Positions 1-6,921 of a DNA stretch of 15,142 nt are shown piece by piece (position 1 is the first letter of the stretch; every line of letters begins with the position of its first letter). Both the position numbers and the translations under genes were made by a program. The DNA is from an uncultured Eubacteriales bacterium (lineage in GTDB: Bacteria > Bacillota > Clostridia > Oscillospirales > Oscillospiraceae). Under the pieces are notes generated by a model. The model was not told where the DNA came from, did not search any database, and saw only the letters and a program-made list of their open reading frames with translations. The stretch is from the NCBI GenBank assembly GCA_900545805.1, contig URAL01000042.1, positions 1 through 15,142 of the forward strand, given 5' to 3'.

Positions 1-4
1 ATAA

Positions 5-35
5 TGCAGGAAAAACCGTAACGGTTTCTTCTGCA
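5..35. terminator. Hairpin at window edge, possible terminator of an upstream gene
   Basis: TGCAG (5-9) pairs with CTGCA (31-35) and AAACCG (13-18) with CGGTTT (22-27), around a TAA loop. The stem is about 14 bp with one mismatch. Only a short TTT follows, so termination is weakly supported. It may close a gene lying before the window. Confidence 0.35.
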
Positions 36-80
36 TTTAATGATACTCTCAACATAAGAGTTCAAATTTCATTTTTGAGC

Positions 81-109
81 TTGAAATGTCATTGTAAAGG
101 GTGTATAAT
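81..109 (+). promoter_or_regulatory. Sigma-A promoter of the TAXI-TRAP operon
   Basis: TTGAAA (81-86) and a perfect TATAAT (104-109) are separated by 17 bases. Transcription would start near 115-118, leaving a leader of about 65 nt before the ATG at 184. The same TTGAAA-N17-TATAAT arrangement recurs before the ACT-domain gene at 9093-9121. Confidence 0.8.
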
Positions 110-183
110 GTAAAAGTAATGAATTTTTAAAGATGACATTATTCAGAGCAAAAAAATTCACAAACAACAGGAGGAAAAATTTC

Positions 184-1164
184 ATGAAAAGAATAATAGC
201 TATGCTTCTGGCTGTTATGATGGTCTTTGCGCTGTGTGCCTGCGGCAACGGCGATAAGGACAAGGATTCCGACACAAAAGACGACGGCAAGGTCGATCTG
301 ACCTTCGCTACCGGCGGCGAGCAGGGCACCTACTACGCCTTCGGCACTGTTCTTGCACAGCAGGTCAGCGATAAGACCTCTACCAACGTCACCGCCGTCG
401 TCAGCAAGGGCTCCCAGGCAAACGTTGAGGACCTTCAGGCAAACGGCGCACAGCTCGGCTTTGTGCAGTCGGACGTTATGAGCTATGCATATAACGGCGA
501 GAAGCTTTTTGAAGGCAACAAGATCACCGACTTCTCCGTTGTCGCGGCTCTGTACATGGAGCAGGTCCAGATAGTGACCCTCGACTCGGGCATCAAGACC
601 GTTGCAGACCTCAAGGGCAAGACCGTTTCCATCGGCGCAAAGGGCTCGGGCGTTTACTTCAACGCACTCGACATCCTCGGCGCATACGGCCTGACCGAGA
701 ATGACATCAAGGCCGAGTACCTCGACTTCGGCGACTCTGCCGACAGCCTTAAGGACGGAAAGATCGACGCTGCATTCATCGTCGCGGGCGCTCCCACTCC
801 CGCCGTTCAGGACCTCGGCACCGGCAAGCAGGTCTACCTCGTCTCCCTTGACAAGGAGCACATTGACAATCTGATCGCTTCCAGCCCCTACTATAAGGAG
901 TACACCATCGCAAAGGACGTTTACAACACTCCCGAGGACGTGACCACCGTCGCAGTCGCGGCAGTCGTCATCGCCCGCAACGACGTTTCCGAGGCTGCCG
1001 TATACAACTTCGTATCCGCCGTCTTCAACGACATCGACTCCATCAGCCACGCAAAGAAGTCCGAGCTGAACATCGACTTTGCAGCCTCCATCACCGACGT
1101 GCCGTATCATCCCGGCGCCGCAAAGTACTTCGCAGAGAAGGATATCACCGTAAAGACCGCCTGA
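184..1164 (+). CDS. TAXI family TRAP transporter solute-binding lipoprotein
   Basis: A 326-residue extracytoplasmic binding protein that should deliver a ligand to the fused TRAP permease encoded downstream. A lipoprotein signal peptide occupies residues 1-20, with lipobox LCAC and Cys20 as the lipidated residue, followed by an Asp/Lys-rich linker to about residue 36. The family signature TGGEQGTYYAFG lies at 43-54, and the C-terminal PYHPGAAKYFAE at 307-318 is also typical of TAXI proteins. The ATG at 184 is chosen because AGGAGG (169-174) sits 9 nt upstream and the signal peptide begins exactly there; an in-frame ATG at 133 would only add a charged extension ahead of the signal peptide. Known TAXI ligands include glutamate and 2-oxoglutarate; the ligand here cannot be read from sequence. 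The family assignment is firm and the substrate is unknown. Confidence 0.93.
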   Translation: MKRIIAMLLAVMMVFALCACGNGDKDKDSDTKDDGKVDLTFATGGEQGTYYAFGTVLAQQVSDKTSTNVTAVVSKGSQANVEDLQANGAQLGFVQSDVMSYAYNGEKLFEGNKITDFSVVAALYMEQVQIVTLDSGIKTVADLKGKTVSIGAKGSGVYFNALDILGAYGLTENDIKAEYLDFGDSADSLKDGKIDAAFIVAGAPTPAVQDLGTGKQVYLVSLDKEHIDNLIASSPYYKEYTIAKDVYNTPEDVTTVAVAAVVIARNDVSEAAVYNFVSAVFNDIDSISHAKKSELNIDFAASITDVPYHPGAAKYFAEKDITVKTA

Positions 1165-1204
1165 TAATTTTAACGGCAGCTTAACGGCAAACCATTGTAT
1201 AATT

Positions 1205-1237
1205 AATGACTACGGCGCCTTGTGCGCCGTAGTCATT
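1205..1237 (+). promoter_or_regulatory. Intercistronic stem-loop downstream of the binding-protein gene
   Basis: A perfect 14-bp stem, AATGACTACGGCGC (1205-1218) with its complement at 1224-1237, encloses the 5-nt loop CTTGT. No T-run follows, so it is not a standard terminator. Its place between a binding-protein gene and a permease gene fits an mRNA 3'-end stabiliser or partial attenuator that raises binding-protein output. Confidence 0.6.
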
Positions 1238-1253
1238 GCGCTAAAAAACACCC

Positions 1254-1311
1254 CCGATGCTTTGTTGAGCTCAGCGGCTCACAGGCTCAGCCGAGCTCAG
1301 CAAAGTGTCGG
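1254..1311 (+). promoter_or_regulatory. Long stem-loop just upstream of the permease ribosome binding site
   Basis: CCGA (1254-1257), CTTTG (1260-1264), TGAGCTC (1266-1272) and GGC (1276-1278) pair in order with TCGG, CAAAG, GAGCTCA and GCC in the right arm (1290-1311). G.T pairs bridge the gaps, and AGC at 1273-1275 bulges. The arm ends about 4 nt before the GAAAGGA ribosome binding site at 1315-1321, so it could tune permease translation or act as an RNA-processing boundary. Confidence 0.55.
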
Positions 1312-1331
1312 GCCGAAAGGATTGTTTTCAT

Positions 1332-3356
1332 ATGTCCCTGTTCAAGAAAAAGGACGCAGAAGCCCCGGCAGAGGAGATAAAAGCCGCAGAAACGGCAGCA
1401 GACGATACCGGCTATGAGACCGTGTCCGCCGCCGAGGTAGACGAGGTCATGAAGAAGTATGACCGCGAGTCGAACACCCGCATATGGACGGGCGCTCCGC
1501 AGATGGTCATACGCTGCATCATGGCGGTTTTCTCCGTATACTGCATCTACTCCACCCTGTGGAGCACGGCGTCGCTCGAGGTTCGTCTTATGATCTTCCT
1601 CGGCTGCGTTAATCTCATGGGCTTTTTGTACTACCCCATGAGCAAGCACCATGTCCGCGAAAACTACATACCGTGGTTTGACTGGATCATCATGGTCGTG
1701 GGCTCGGCCTGCTTCTTCTACTATGCGTTCAATTTTGATCCCATCATCGAGGTGCTCACCAGCGCGTCGAAGATGACCCCGACGTTTATCGTCATCGGCA
1801 TTATCGGCATTCTCTCGCTCGTCGAGCTGTGCCGCAGATGCGTCGGCGTTCCCATTCTGTGCGTTGCCGGCGCCCTGGTCGTGTATGCGTTCTGGAGCAT
1901 GCTCGGCAAGGGCATGGATATTCAGCACGTCCTCGGCCGCATGATCTACACCCTGTTTTACACCACCGGCGGCGTTATCGGCACGCCGATAAACGTATGC
2001 GCGAAGTTCATCGTCGTGTTCATCGTGTTCGGCGCGTTCCTTGAGCGCACCGGTATAGCGAAGTTCTTCATCGACCTTGCAAACAAGGCAGCCGGCGCCT
2101 CCTCCGGCGGTCCGGCGAAGGTCGCGGTCATTTCCTCGGCTCTGTGCGGCATGGTTTCCGGCTCCTCCGTCGGCAACACCGTCACCACCGGCTCGGTCAC
2201 CATCCCCATGATGAAAAAGACCGGCTACAAGCCCGAGTTTGCCGGCGCCGTTGAGGCGGCAGCCTCCACCGGCGGCCAGATCATGCCGCCCATCATGGGC
2301 GCGGCCGCGTTCCTGATGGCAGAGTATGTCGGCGTTCCCTACGGCGAGATCGCGCTCAAGGCGATCCTCCCTGCGTTCCTGTACTTTGCGGGCATCTTCA
2401 TCGCGGTTCACCTCGAAGCCAAGAAGCTCGGTCTCAAGGGCATCTCGCGCAGCGAAATGGTTCCCGGCAGGGAGCTCGCGGTCCAGAGCTATCTGCTCAT
2501 CCCCATCGTTCTGCTGGTCGTTCTCGTCAGCCTGAACGTTTACACCATGCAGAAGGCGGCGGCCCTGTCCATCATCGCGGCGATCATCGTCGGCGTTATC
2601 AATAAGGACAGCCGTCTGACCCCGGCAAAGTTCCTTGAAGCTCTCGAGGCCGGCGGCAAGGGCACCATCACCGTTGCCGTTGCCTGCTCGATGGCCGGCG
2701 TCATCGCAGGCTGCATAACCGTCACCGGTCTTGCCTCCAAGCTCATCACCGCTATCGTCGCCCTCTCCGGCAACACCCTTATCATCGGTCTGTTCCTGAC
2801 CATGATATGCTGCATCATCCTCGGCATGGGCGTTCCGACGACGGCCAACTACTGCATCATGGCGGCCACCTGCGCTCCGATCCTCGTAAAGCTCGGCGTT
2901 CCCATGGTCGCGGCGCACTTCTTCGTGTTCTACTTCGGCATCGTCGCCGATATCACCCCGCCTGTCGCACTTGCGGCCTACGCCGGCAGCGCGATAGCAA
3001 AGTCAAATCCGATGAAAACGGGCGTCAACGCAACAAAGCTCGCCATTGCCGCGTTCATCGTGCCATATGTCTTCGCCTACAGCCCCGAAATGCTGTTCAT
3101 TGACGTCGGCAGCTGGCTCGATATCGTCACCATCTGCCTGAGCGCAATGCTCGGTATATACGGCGTCGCGGCCGGTCTCAACGGCTTTGTAAAGCGCAAG
3201 CTCAACTGGGTCTTCCGCATCCTGTTCATCATCGGCGGTCTTACCCTCATCATCCCCGGCTGGAAGACCGACCTCGTCGGCCTCATCCTCGTCGGCGGCC
3301 TGACCGCTTACGAGTTTATAAAGGCAAAGCAGGAGAAAAACGAAGCCTTTGCATGA
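1332..3356 (+). CDS. TRAP transporter permease, fused 4TM/12TM (DctQM-like, TAXI-associated)
   Basis: A 674-residue inner-membrane protein combining the small (DctQ-like) and large (DctM-like) TRAP subunits, which should drive ion-coupled uptake with the adjacent TAXI protein. A charged cytoplasmic N-terminus (1-55) precedes about four helices (55-210) and then the large hydrophobic DctM-like body. Conserved stretches are the Gly/Ser-rich GMVSGSSVGNTVTTG (273-287), ASTGGQIMPP (311-320), GMGVPTTANY (498-507) and DITPPVALAAYAGSAIA (540-556). Length and order match TRAP 4TM/12TM fusion proteins. The ATG at 1332 is preferred over the in-frame GTG at 1305 because GAAAGGA (1315-1321) lies about 10 nt upstream, while the GTG has no ribosome binding site and lies in a stem-loop arm. 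No DUF1850 gene, a frequent partner of this family, follows. Confidence 0.93.
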   Translation: MSLFKKKDAEAPAEEIKAAETAADDTGYETVSAAEVDEVMKKYDRESNTRIWTGAPQMVIRCIMAVFSVYCIYSTLWSTASLEVRLMIFLGCVNLMGFLYYPMSKHHVRENYIPWFDWIIMVVGSACFFYYAFNFDPIIEVLTSASKMTPTFIVIGIIGILSLVELCRRCVGVPILCVAGALVVYAFWSMLGKGMDIQHVLGRMIYTLFYTTGGVIGTPINVCAKFIVVFIVFGAFLERTGIAKFFIDLANKAAGASSGGPAKVAVISSALCGMVSGSSVGNTVTTGSVTIPMMKKTGYKPEFAGAVEAAASTGGQIMPPIMGAAAFLMAEYVGVPYGEIALKAILPAFLYFAGIFIAVHLEAKKLGLKGISRSEMVPGRELAVQSYLLIPIVLLVVLVSLNVYTMQKAAALSIIAAIIVGVINKDSRLTPAKFLEALEAGGKGTITVAVACSMAGVIAGCITVTGLASKLITAIVALSGNTLIIGLFLTMICCIILGMGVPTTANYCIMAATCAPILVKLGVPMVAAHFFVFYFGIVADITPPVALAAYAGSAIAKSNPMKTGVNATKLAIAAFIVPYVFAYSPEMLFIDVGSWLDIVTICLSAMLGIYGVAAGLNGFVKRKLNWVFRILFIIGGLTLIIPGWKTDLVGLILVGGLTAYEFIKAKQEKNEAFA

Positions 3357-3536
3357 TTCTATACGTGCATTGAGGTGATTCCGATTGCAATTTTCGGGTG
3401 ATTTCCGGCTTTCTTCAATGCAGATGGGCTGACGCCCATCAAAGAGAGGAATGTGAAAAGCTCCGAAAAGAGGCGCTGTCAGGCGGCAGAGTTCCAGCTC
3501 CCGTCAATATACTCGGCAGCATGGTTTTTTGACATT
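3357..3536. other. Gene-free start of the convergent junction
   Basis: No open reading frame with a ribosome binding site is visible. It holds an 8-bp inverted repeat TGCATTGA/TCAATGCA (3366-3373, 3415-3422) with a 41-nt loop, and directly after it a compact hairpin GATGGGC-tgac-GCCCATC (3423-3440) without a T-run. GGTGATT occurs twice, near 3375 and 3398. No function can be assigned. Confidence 0.5.
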
Positions 3537-3570
3537 CTAAAACAGCTCCCCCGCGGGGGAGCTGTTTTAG
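3537..3570. terminator. Perfect 34-bp palindrome, likely terminator after the TRAP operon
   Basis: CTAAAACAGCTCCCCCG (3537-3553) is followed directly by its exact complement (3554-3570). The GC-rich core flanked by A and T runs fits an intrinsic terminator usable in both directions, although the T-run is only four bases. It lies 180 bp beyond the permease stop. Confidence 0.6.
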
Positions 3571-3592
3571 CTTTCAGAGTCTTATAATTTTA

Positions 3593-3624
3593 AAAAAGCC
3601 TGACGCCGCGGCGTCAGGCTTTTT
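3593..3624. terminator. Second bidirectional terminator hairpin
   Basis: AAAAAGCCTGACGCCG (3593-3608) is followed by its exact complement (3609-3624), ending in TTTTT. This is a classic A-run/GC-stem/T-run symmetrical terminator. It matches the hairpin at 3845-3876 except for one base in the loop. Confidence 0.75.
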
Positions 3625-3680
3625 GTGAGACTGTCAAAAAACCTATGCTGCTGAGCAAATACAACCGCGCAGCGGGGGAG

Positions 3681-3840
3681 CTTGAGGGGGCAAGGCCCGC
3701 CTCAAGTTGGATTATAGCCATCAAAAACGTCCGTCAGGACTTTTTGACGAGCAAAGCGAGATTTTTCGTGAAGCGTAAGCTTCACAAAAAATGTGGCGTA
3801 TTTAAAGCGTGCAAAAAAGCTAATGGCTTTTTTGACACGC
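3681..3840. other. Array of four closely spaced hairpins, no gene
   Basis: Successive stem-loops lie at 3681-3706 (CTTGAGG/CCTCAAG), 3721-3747 (TCAAAAA/TTTTTGA with GTCC/GGAC), 3762-3790 (TTTTT-GTGAAGC/GCTTCAC-AAAAA, loop GTAA) and 3807-3840 (GCGTG/CACGC with AAAAAAGC/GCTTTTTT). The last three each carry a single unpaired C at the junction between the A/T-only part and the GC part of the left arm. A 60-residue minus-strand reading frame over this stretch lacks codon structure and looks spurious. Confidence 0.6.
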
Positions 3841-3844
3841 TGGA

Positions 3845-3876
3845 AAAAAGCCTGACGCCGCAGCGTCAGGCTTTTT
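3845..3876 (-). terminator. Terminator of the citrate synthase-isocitrate dehydrogenase operon
   Basis: Read on the minus strand, AAAAAGCCTGACGC and its complement flank a 4-nt loop and end in a run of six T. It begins 4 nt beyond the isocitrate dehydrogenase stop codon (3881-3883). The stem is symmetrical, so it could also stop plus-strand transcription. Confidence 0.85.
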
Positions 3877-3880
3877 GTTT

Positions 3881-4993
3881 TCAAATCAGCTTCAGCACCC
3901 CGTCGCCGTATTCGGCGCAGGTCGCGCCGTCCTCCTGGCCGGTAATGACGAGCGGACAGGCGTCGAGCGCCGCCTCGAGCTTATCCGCCGCGGCCGTGCG
4001 GCCGATATGCCGAAGCAGCATTGCTTCCGCGCACAGTATGCTCCGGGGATTGGCATAGTCGCCCATGCCGCGCTCGATCATGCGCGGAGCCGAGCCGTGA
4101 ACCGCCTCGAACATGGCGTAGCGGTCTCCGATATTGGCGCTGCCTGCCGTGCCAACGCCGCCCTGCAGCTGCGCGGCCTCGTCGGTGATGATGTCGCCGT
4201 ACAGATTCGGCAGCAGCAGCACCTGAAACTGCCCGCGCACACGCTCGTTGACGAGATTGGCCGCCATGATGTCGATATAGTAATCATCGACGCTTATCTC
4301 CGGATAGCCGGCGGCCACCTCGTGGCAGATGGCGGTGAATTTGCCGTCGGTCTTTTTGAGGATGTTCGCCTTCGTGACAACGGTCACCCGTGTTTTGCCG
4401 CTGCGACGGGCGTAGTCGAATGCCGCACGGGCAATTCGGCGCGTGCCGGCGTCGGTCGTGACCTTGAAGTCCACGGCCATGCCGGGCAGCTCCACGCCGC
4501 GGCTGCCGAGGGCATACTCTCCCTCCGTGTTCTCGCGGAAGAACGTCCAGTCGATGCCCTCATCCGGAATGGTCACGGGGCGGACGTTTGCATAGAGGTC
4601 GAGTGCGCGGCGAAGCTTCACGTTCGCACTCTCCAGTCCGCCGCCCATGGGCGTCGTCGTAGGACCCTTGAGCAGCACATCGCAGGCCATGATTTCATCC
4701 AGCACATCATCCGGCACCGCCTGATTGCAGGCCAGCCGGTTTTCTATCGTGAGGCCGCGGATGCGCCGCAGGACGATGCTGCCGCGTGCGAGCTCGTCGG
4801 CAAGCAGCGCCTTGAGCACTCTCACCGCCTGCTCCGTTATAATGGGGCCGATGCCGTCGCCGTCAGCAAGGCCGATGGTGACGACCGCCTTTTTTGCATA
4901 GTCCGTGCGCCCGGTGCTTATGCCCGCAATGCGGGTCTGCTGCTCAATGAGCAGAGTGCGAAACGCCGCGCAGGCGCGCTCAATATCGTTCAT
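3881..4993 (-). CDS. icd: Isocitrate dehydrogenase, NAD-type (isocitrate/isopropylmalate dehydrogenase family)
   Basis: A 370-residue decarboxylating dehydrogenase that should convert isocitrate to 2-oxoglutarate in the cytoplasm. Visible motifs are GDGIGP (45-50), KGPTTTP (109-115), the substrate segment ESANVKLRRALDLYANVRP (121-139) with Ser122, ENTEGEY (154-160), the TKAN lysine (Lys208), the Asp-rich YGDIITDEAAQ (265-275) and GSAP (300-303). The SxNVxLR segment favours isocitrate over isopropylmalate as substrate. About 40 residues precede the usual nucleotide-fold start, longer than in classical enzymes but seen in a clostridial subgroup. The start at 4993 overlaps the aconitase stop by 4 nt (ATGA) and has AAAGGAG 8 nt upstream; a longer in-frame start at 5068 would lie deep inside aconitase. 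NAD rather than NADP use is inference from the family. Homoisocitrate dehydrogenase is a less likely alternative. Confidence 0.88.
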   Translation of the reverse strand: MNDIERACAAFRTLLIEQQTRIAGISTGRTDYAKKAVVTIGLADGDGIGPIITEQAVRVLKALLADELARGSIVLRRIRGLTIENRLACNQAVPDDVLDEIMACDVLLKGPTTTPMGGGLESANVKLRRALDLYANVRPVTIPDEGIDWTFFRENTEGEYALGSRGVELPGMAVDFKVTTDAGTRRIARAAFDYARRSGKTRVTVVTKANILKKTDGKFTAICHEVAAGYPEISVDDYYIDIMAANLVNERVRGQFQVLLLPNLYGDIITDEAAQLQGGVGTAGSANIGDRYAMFEAVHGSAPRMIERGMGDYANPRSILCAEAMLLRHIGRTAAADKLEAALDACPLVITGQEDGATCAEYGDGVLKLI

Positions 4994-6921
4994 AGTGCAT
5001 GCTCCTTTGTGTAGCTGAGCAGACCGCCGGCGAGCAGGATGTCCTGCTGCCGCCCGGTGAGGCTGCACACGACGGGGCAGGAAAAGCCCCTTGTCGTGTC
5101 CGTAAGAGTCAATCTGCCGGCCGCCATGCCGGCTCGGATGCCGTCAATGCGAAGCTCGTCGCCCTGCTGCAGCATGTCGTAATCCTCCGGATTTTCAAAA
5201 GTCAGCGGCAGGATGCCGGCGTTTATGAGGTTTGCCGCATGGATGCGCGCAAAGCTCTTTGCCACGACGCAGCGGATACCGAGATACATCGGCACGAGCG
5301 CCGCGTGCTCACGCGACGAGCCCTGCCCGTAGTTGCTGCCGCCGACGATGATGCCGTCCCCGGCCGCCCTGGCACGCTCCGGGAAGCCCGGGTCGCAGAC
5401 CGTGAAGCAGAATTCCGACAGCTTCGGGATGTTCGAGCGATACGGCAGTATCTTCGCCCCTGCGGGCATAATGTGGTCGGTCGTGATGTTGTCGCCCACC
5501 TTGAGCACGAGCCCGGCGGTGAGCGCATCGGCAAGCGGCCTGCTCTTCGGGAAGGGCCGGATATTCGGCCCGCGCAGCACCTGCACCGCGTCTGCCTCGT
5601 CCGCCGGGGCCGGCGGCAGCACGGCGCTGTCATCGATGCGGAAGCGCTCCGGCAGCGTAACGTCCGGCATGGGGCCGAGCGTCCGCGGATCGGTGATCGT
5701 GCCCGTGAGCGCGGCGGCAACGGCCGTCTCCGGAGACACGAGGTATACCTGCGCGTCCTTTGTGCCGCTGCGTCCGAGGAAATTGCGGTTGAACGTGCGC
5801 AGGCTCACGCCGCCGGAGTTGGGCGAGAAGCCCATGCCGATGCACGGGCCGCACGCGCACTCGAGCAGACGCGCACCGCTTGAGAGTATGTCCGTGAGCG
5901 CGCCGCAGTCTGCCAGCATGGTCAGTACCTGCTTCGAGCCCGGCGAGACGGACAGGCTCACGCCCGGAGCGACGGTCCTGCCCTTGAGCAGGGCCGCGAC
6001 CTTCAGCATATCAAGCAGCGACGAATTCGTGCAGGAGCCGATGCAGACCTGATCGACCCTCGTGCCGGCAAGCGTTTCGACGGGCACGACATTGTCCGGA
6101 CTGTGCGGACAGGCGATCATGGGCCTGAGCGTGCCGAGGTCAATGTCGATAACGCGGTCATACTGCGCATCCGGGTCGCTCTCGAGAGGAATGAAATCCT
6201 CCTCGCGCCCCTCGGCGGCAAGAAATGCGCGCGTCACGTCGTCCGACGGAAAGACGGAGGTCGTCGCACCGAGCTCGGTGCCCATATTCGTGATCGTGGC
6301 ACGCTCGGGCACGGACAGCGCCGCGATGCCGGGGCCGCCCCACTCGATGATCGCGCCGACGCCGCCCTTGACCGACAGGATGCGCAGCAGCTCAAGGCTT
6401 ATGTCCTTGGCCGTGACATAGGGCCGCAGCGTGCCGGTGAGGTTGATCTTGAACATCCTCGGCATGGTGATATAGTACGCGCCGCCGCCCATGGCGACCG
6501 CGACGTCCATGCCGCCGGCACCGAAGGCCAGCATACCGATGCCGCCGGCGGTGGGCGTGTGGCTGTCCGAGCCGATGAGCGTCCTGCCCGGCTTGCCGAA
6601 GCGCTCGAGCTGCACCTGGTGGCATATGCCGTTGCCCGGACGGGAGAACCAGACGCCGTGCTTTTCGGCAACGGTTCGGAGATAGCGGTGATCGTCCGCG
6701 TTTTCAAAGCCGGACTGGAGCGTGTTGTGGTCGACATAGGCCACGCTCAGCTCTGTCCTGACACGCGGAATGCCCATAGTCTCAAACTCCAGATAGGCCA
6801 TCGTACCGGTGGCGTCCTGCGTGAGCGTCTGGTCGATGCGCAGAGCGATCTCGCTGCCCGGCGTCATGTCGCCGTGCAGCAGATGGGCGCGGATTATTTT
6901 CTGAGCAAGGGTCTCACCCAT
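4990..6921 (-). CDS. acnA: Aconitate hydratase (single-chain, compact Aquifex-like type)
   Basis: A 643-residue [4Fe-4S] enzyme interconverting citrate and isocitrate between the flanking synthase and dehydrogenase steps. Cluster ligands are visible as Cys297 in GSCTNSS (295-301) and Cys357/Cys360 in ACGPC. Other hallmarks are IGSDSHTPTAGGIGMLAFG (116-134), SRPGNGICHQ (93-102), and in the swivel domain GDNITTDHIMPAG (477-489) and SNYGQGSSREHA (529-540). It is shorter than AcnA/AcnB of enteric bacteria (about 850-890 residues) and matches the compact mitochondrial/Aquifex-like branch. Its ATG lies inside the last codons of the GntR gene (8-nt overlap), with AAAGGATG upstream, so the two are probably translationally coupled. 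Homoaconitase or a two-subunit LeuCD enzyme is disfavoured by the fused swivel domain and the neighbours. Confidence 0.93.
   Translation of the reverse strand: MGETLAQKIIRAHLLHGDMTPGSEIALRIDQTLTQDATGTMAYLEFETMGIPRVRTELSVAYVDHNTLQSGFENADDHRYLRTVAEKHGVWFSRPGNGICHQVQLERFGKPGRTLIGSDSHTPTAGGIGMLAFGAGGMDVAVAMGGGAYYITMPRMFKINLTGTLRPYVTAKDISLELLRILSVKGGVGAIIEWGGPGIAALSVPERATITNMGTELGATTSVFPSDDVTRAFLAAEGREEDFIPLESDPDAQYDRVIDIDLGTLRPMIACPHSPDNVVPVETLAGTRVDQVCIGSCTNSSLLDMLKVAALLKGRTVAPGVSLSVSPGSKQVLTMLADCGALTDILSSGARLLECACGPCIGMGFSPNSGGVSLRTFNRNFLGRSGTKDAQVYLVSPETAVAAALTGTITDPRTLGPMPDVTLPERFRIDDSAVLPPAPADEADAVQVLRGPNIRPFPKSRPLADALTAGLVLKVGDNITTDHIMPAGAKILPYRSNIPKLSEFCFTVCDPGFPERARAAGDGIIVGGSNYGQGSSREHAALVPMYLGIRCVVAKSFARIHAANLINAGILPLTFENPEDYDMLQQGDELRIDGIRAGMAAGRLTLTDTTRGFSCPVVCSLTGRQQDILLAGGLLSYTKEHAL

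Larger units (their letters stand above)
3512..3655. repeat. 144-bp segment bounded by imperfect terminal inverted repeats
   Basis: The left arm (3512-3534, CTCGGCAGCAT then GGTTTTTTGACA) and the right arm (3632-3655, TGTCAAAAAACC then TATGCTGCTGAG) are inverted copies, with one inserted T and one substitution. They enclose two perfect palindromes (3537-3570 and 3593-3624). It could be a small non-coding palindromic element or one large cruciform/RNA fold. No transposase or clear target-site duplication is seen. Confidence 0.55.

Noticed and set aside
1205..1237. Intrinsic terminator after the TAXI gene
   Set aside because: The stem is strong but is followed by GCGCTAAAAAAC with no T-run, and the permease lacks a convincing promoter of its own. 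A stabiliser or processing site fits better.
1287..2918. 543-residue open frame antisense to the TRAP permease
   Set aside because: Its composition (runs of D, E, R, G, A) mirrors the reverse complement of membrane-protein codons; it has no recognisable motif and fully overlaps a well-supported gene.
3702..3884. 60-residue minus-strand frame in the convergent junction
   Set aside because: It consists of hairpin arms rather than codons, overlaps the operon terminator and the isocitrate dehydrogenase stop, and has no ribosome binding site.
3645..4058. 137-residue plus-strand frame
   Set aside because: It reads through several terminators and into the antisense of isocitrate dehydrogenase; low-complexity Ser/Ala-rich product.
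3875..5014. 379-residue plus-strand open frame over isocitrate dehydrogenase
   Set aside because: It is a shadow of the real minus-strand gene, with no sensible product, and it starts inside a terminator hairpin.
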